This document shows positions 63,272-64,000 of a DNA stretch of 64,000 nucleotides, piece after piece. The notes below the pieces were generated by a model that had not been told where the DNA came from, searched no databases, and was given only the letters and a program-made list of their open reading frames with translations. Every line of letters starts with the position of its first letter. The stretch's first letter is position 1. Made by a program: the position numbers and the translations under genes. The stretch lies in NCBI GenBank assembly GCA_963735955.1, contig CAVTND010000012.1, forward strand, positions 62,001 through 126,000. The letters run 5' to 3'. Source of the DNA: CAVTND01 sp963735955. GTDB lineage: Bacteria > Pseudomonadota > Gammaproteobacteria > Burkholderiales > Burkholderiaceae_F.

Positions 63272-64000
63272 TCAGCCGGAGAGCAGTCGTTTGACCTCTT
63301 CGAGCGGACTGGACTTCAGCACATCGAGAAGATTGTTGAACTGATCGGACCAGATCGAATGCTGAGGTGCTGGCTCGAGCGGCTCAGCCTCGGCGAGCTG
63401 TTCGTGATTGAAGGCCTCTGGCGTGGCCGCGATCAGGACCCAGTCGGTGTGAGATCCAGGCTGATCGTCGGCGGGCGAGTCGGTAACGAGCCTCGCAGTG
63501 AGGCCTAGTTTCAGCGCGATGTTGGCCAGGACCGGCTTCAGATCGAGAAAGCGGTTGGAAATGTGAATCGCAAGAATGCCGTCCGGCGCCAGGTGCTGCA
63601 TGTAAAGCTCGATCGCCTCACGCGTGATCAGGTGCACGGGGATCGAGTCGCTCGAAAACGCGTCGATTGCGAGCAGGTCGTACTTCTGTGTGGCGCCGCT
63701 GGCGAGTTCGCGCTCCATTGACAGGCGCGCATCGCCCATCACGAACTCCAGCCGAGCCGGGGTGGACGTGAGATAGCTGAAGTGACTGCGCGCCAGGCTT
63801 AGTACATCGGGGTCAAGCTCATAGAAGCGAACGGTGTCGCCGGCCCGGCCGTACGCAGACAAGGTGCCTACACCAAGCCCGACCACGCCGATGCGCACTG
63901 GTCCGGCCGCCTGCCGGGCCGCGATTGCGCGTCCGGCGCCCGAGGTGCGCGCGTAGTACGTGCCGGGCTCGAGCCGATAGGGGCTGATCGTCAACTGCTC
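63272..64000 (-). CDS. spermidine synthase-like methyltransferase-fold protein, 5' end cut by the window
   Basis: The last 240 or so residues of a protein whose frame is open to the right edge. Motifs are VRIGVVGLGVGTLSAYGRAGDTVRFYELDPDV (nucleotide-binding glycines and acidic residue), LEFVMGDARLSM and YDLLAIDAFSSDSIPVHLITREA, matching the spermidine-synthase-like domain that in proteobacteria is often fused to a membrane transporter half. The N-terminal part is outside, so the fusion cannot be checked. Whether it makes polyamine is doubtful for this subgroup. Confidence 0.85.
   Translation of the reverse strand, partial: EQLTISPYRLEPGTYYARTSGAGRAIAARQAAGPVRIGVVGLGVGTLSAYGRAGDTVRFYELDPDVLSLARSHFSYLTSTPARLEFVMGDARLSMERELASGATQKYDLLAIDAFSSDSIPVHLITREAIELYMQHLAPDGILAIHISNRFLDLKPVLANIALKLGLTARLVTDSPADDQPGSHTDWVLIAATPEAFNHEQLAEAEPLEPAPQHSIWSDQFNNLLDVLKSSPLEEVKRLLSG

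Overview
The window is a 64 kb piece of a high-GC, gene-dense Gram-negative chromosome. It contains a Bug-type tripartite tricarboxylate transporter binding protein, a giant proteobacterial NAD-glutamate dehydrogenase, HlyD adaptors, lipoproteins and Tat/Sec signal peptides. Together these suggest a proteobacterium, most likely a betaproteobacterium close to Burkholderiales. That assignment is inference: there is no rRNA or other phylogenetic marker here. I see no phage, insertion sequence, CRISPR array or tRNA.

Layout. 1-2.6 kb: the end of an SDR gene, a 2-hydroxychromene-2-carboxylate isomerase-like gene and a lipase-like hydrolase. 2.65-6.3 kb (minus): 2-hydroxyacid dehydrogenase, alpha/beta hydrolase, diiron protein and DUF1127 genes, mostly frameshifted. 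6.4-11 kb: a response regulator and a multi-PAS hybrid kinase, both frameshifted. 11-14.4 kb (minus): an intact sugar-acid operon (mannonate dehydratase, binding protein, talarate/galactarate dehydratase-like). 14.7-19 kb: a second hybrid kinase, an M20 peptidase and a VOC protein. 19.2-24.7 kb: a MoxR-DUF58-VWA cluster with an HtrA-like protease and a second VWA gene. 24.7-30.7 kb: FAD oxidase, cytochrome P460, Vgb-like propeller, dinB and an MFS transporter. 30.8-40.6 kb: mixed housekeeping and envelope genes.

40.8-46.8 kb is the most interesting block. A HlyD adaptor and a C39-peptidase ABC exporter lie next to an unrecognised 40-codon gene (44693-44815, minus). It encodes a textbook double-glycine leader followed by only six residues (TICVSY). 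The gene has its own terminator and is divergent from a TPR-HD-GYP gene. The leader, exporter and tiny core are read directly from the sequence. My inference is a secreted short-peptide signalling module, with the TPR domain as a possible peptide receptor and the HD-GYP domain as cyclic-di-GMP output, an analogue of Gram-positive Rap/Phr systems.

46.9-64 kb: ugd, queC, an ECF sigma factor with an anti-sigma-like partner, an exonuclease-GIY-YIG fusion, NAD-GDH, a ceramidase-like and a CarF/plasmanylethanolamine desaturase-like membrane protein, an XRE regulator, a lipoprotein hydrolase, DUF1993 and SET-domain genes, and the end of a spermidine-synthase-like gene.

Frameshifts are confined to three patches (about 2.65-10.5, 20.3-24.75 and 28.1-30.7 kb), where every gene is broken but keeps its motifs across frames. 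Elsewhere the genes are intact. This looks like locally poor consensus sequence rather than true gene decay.
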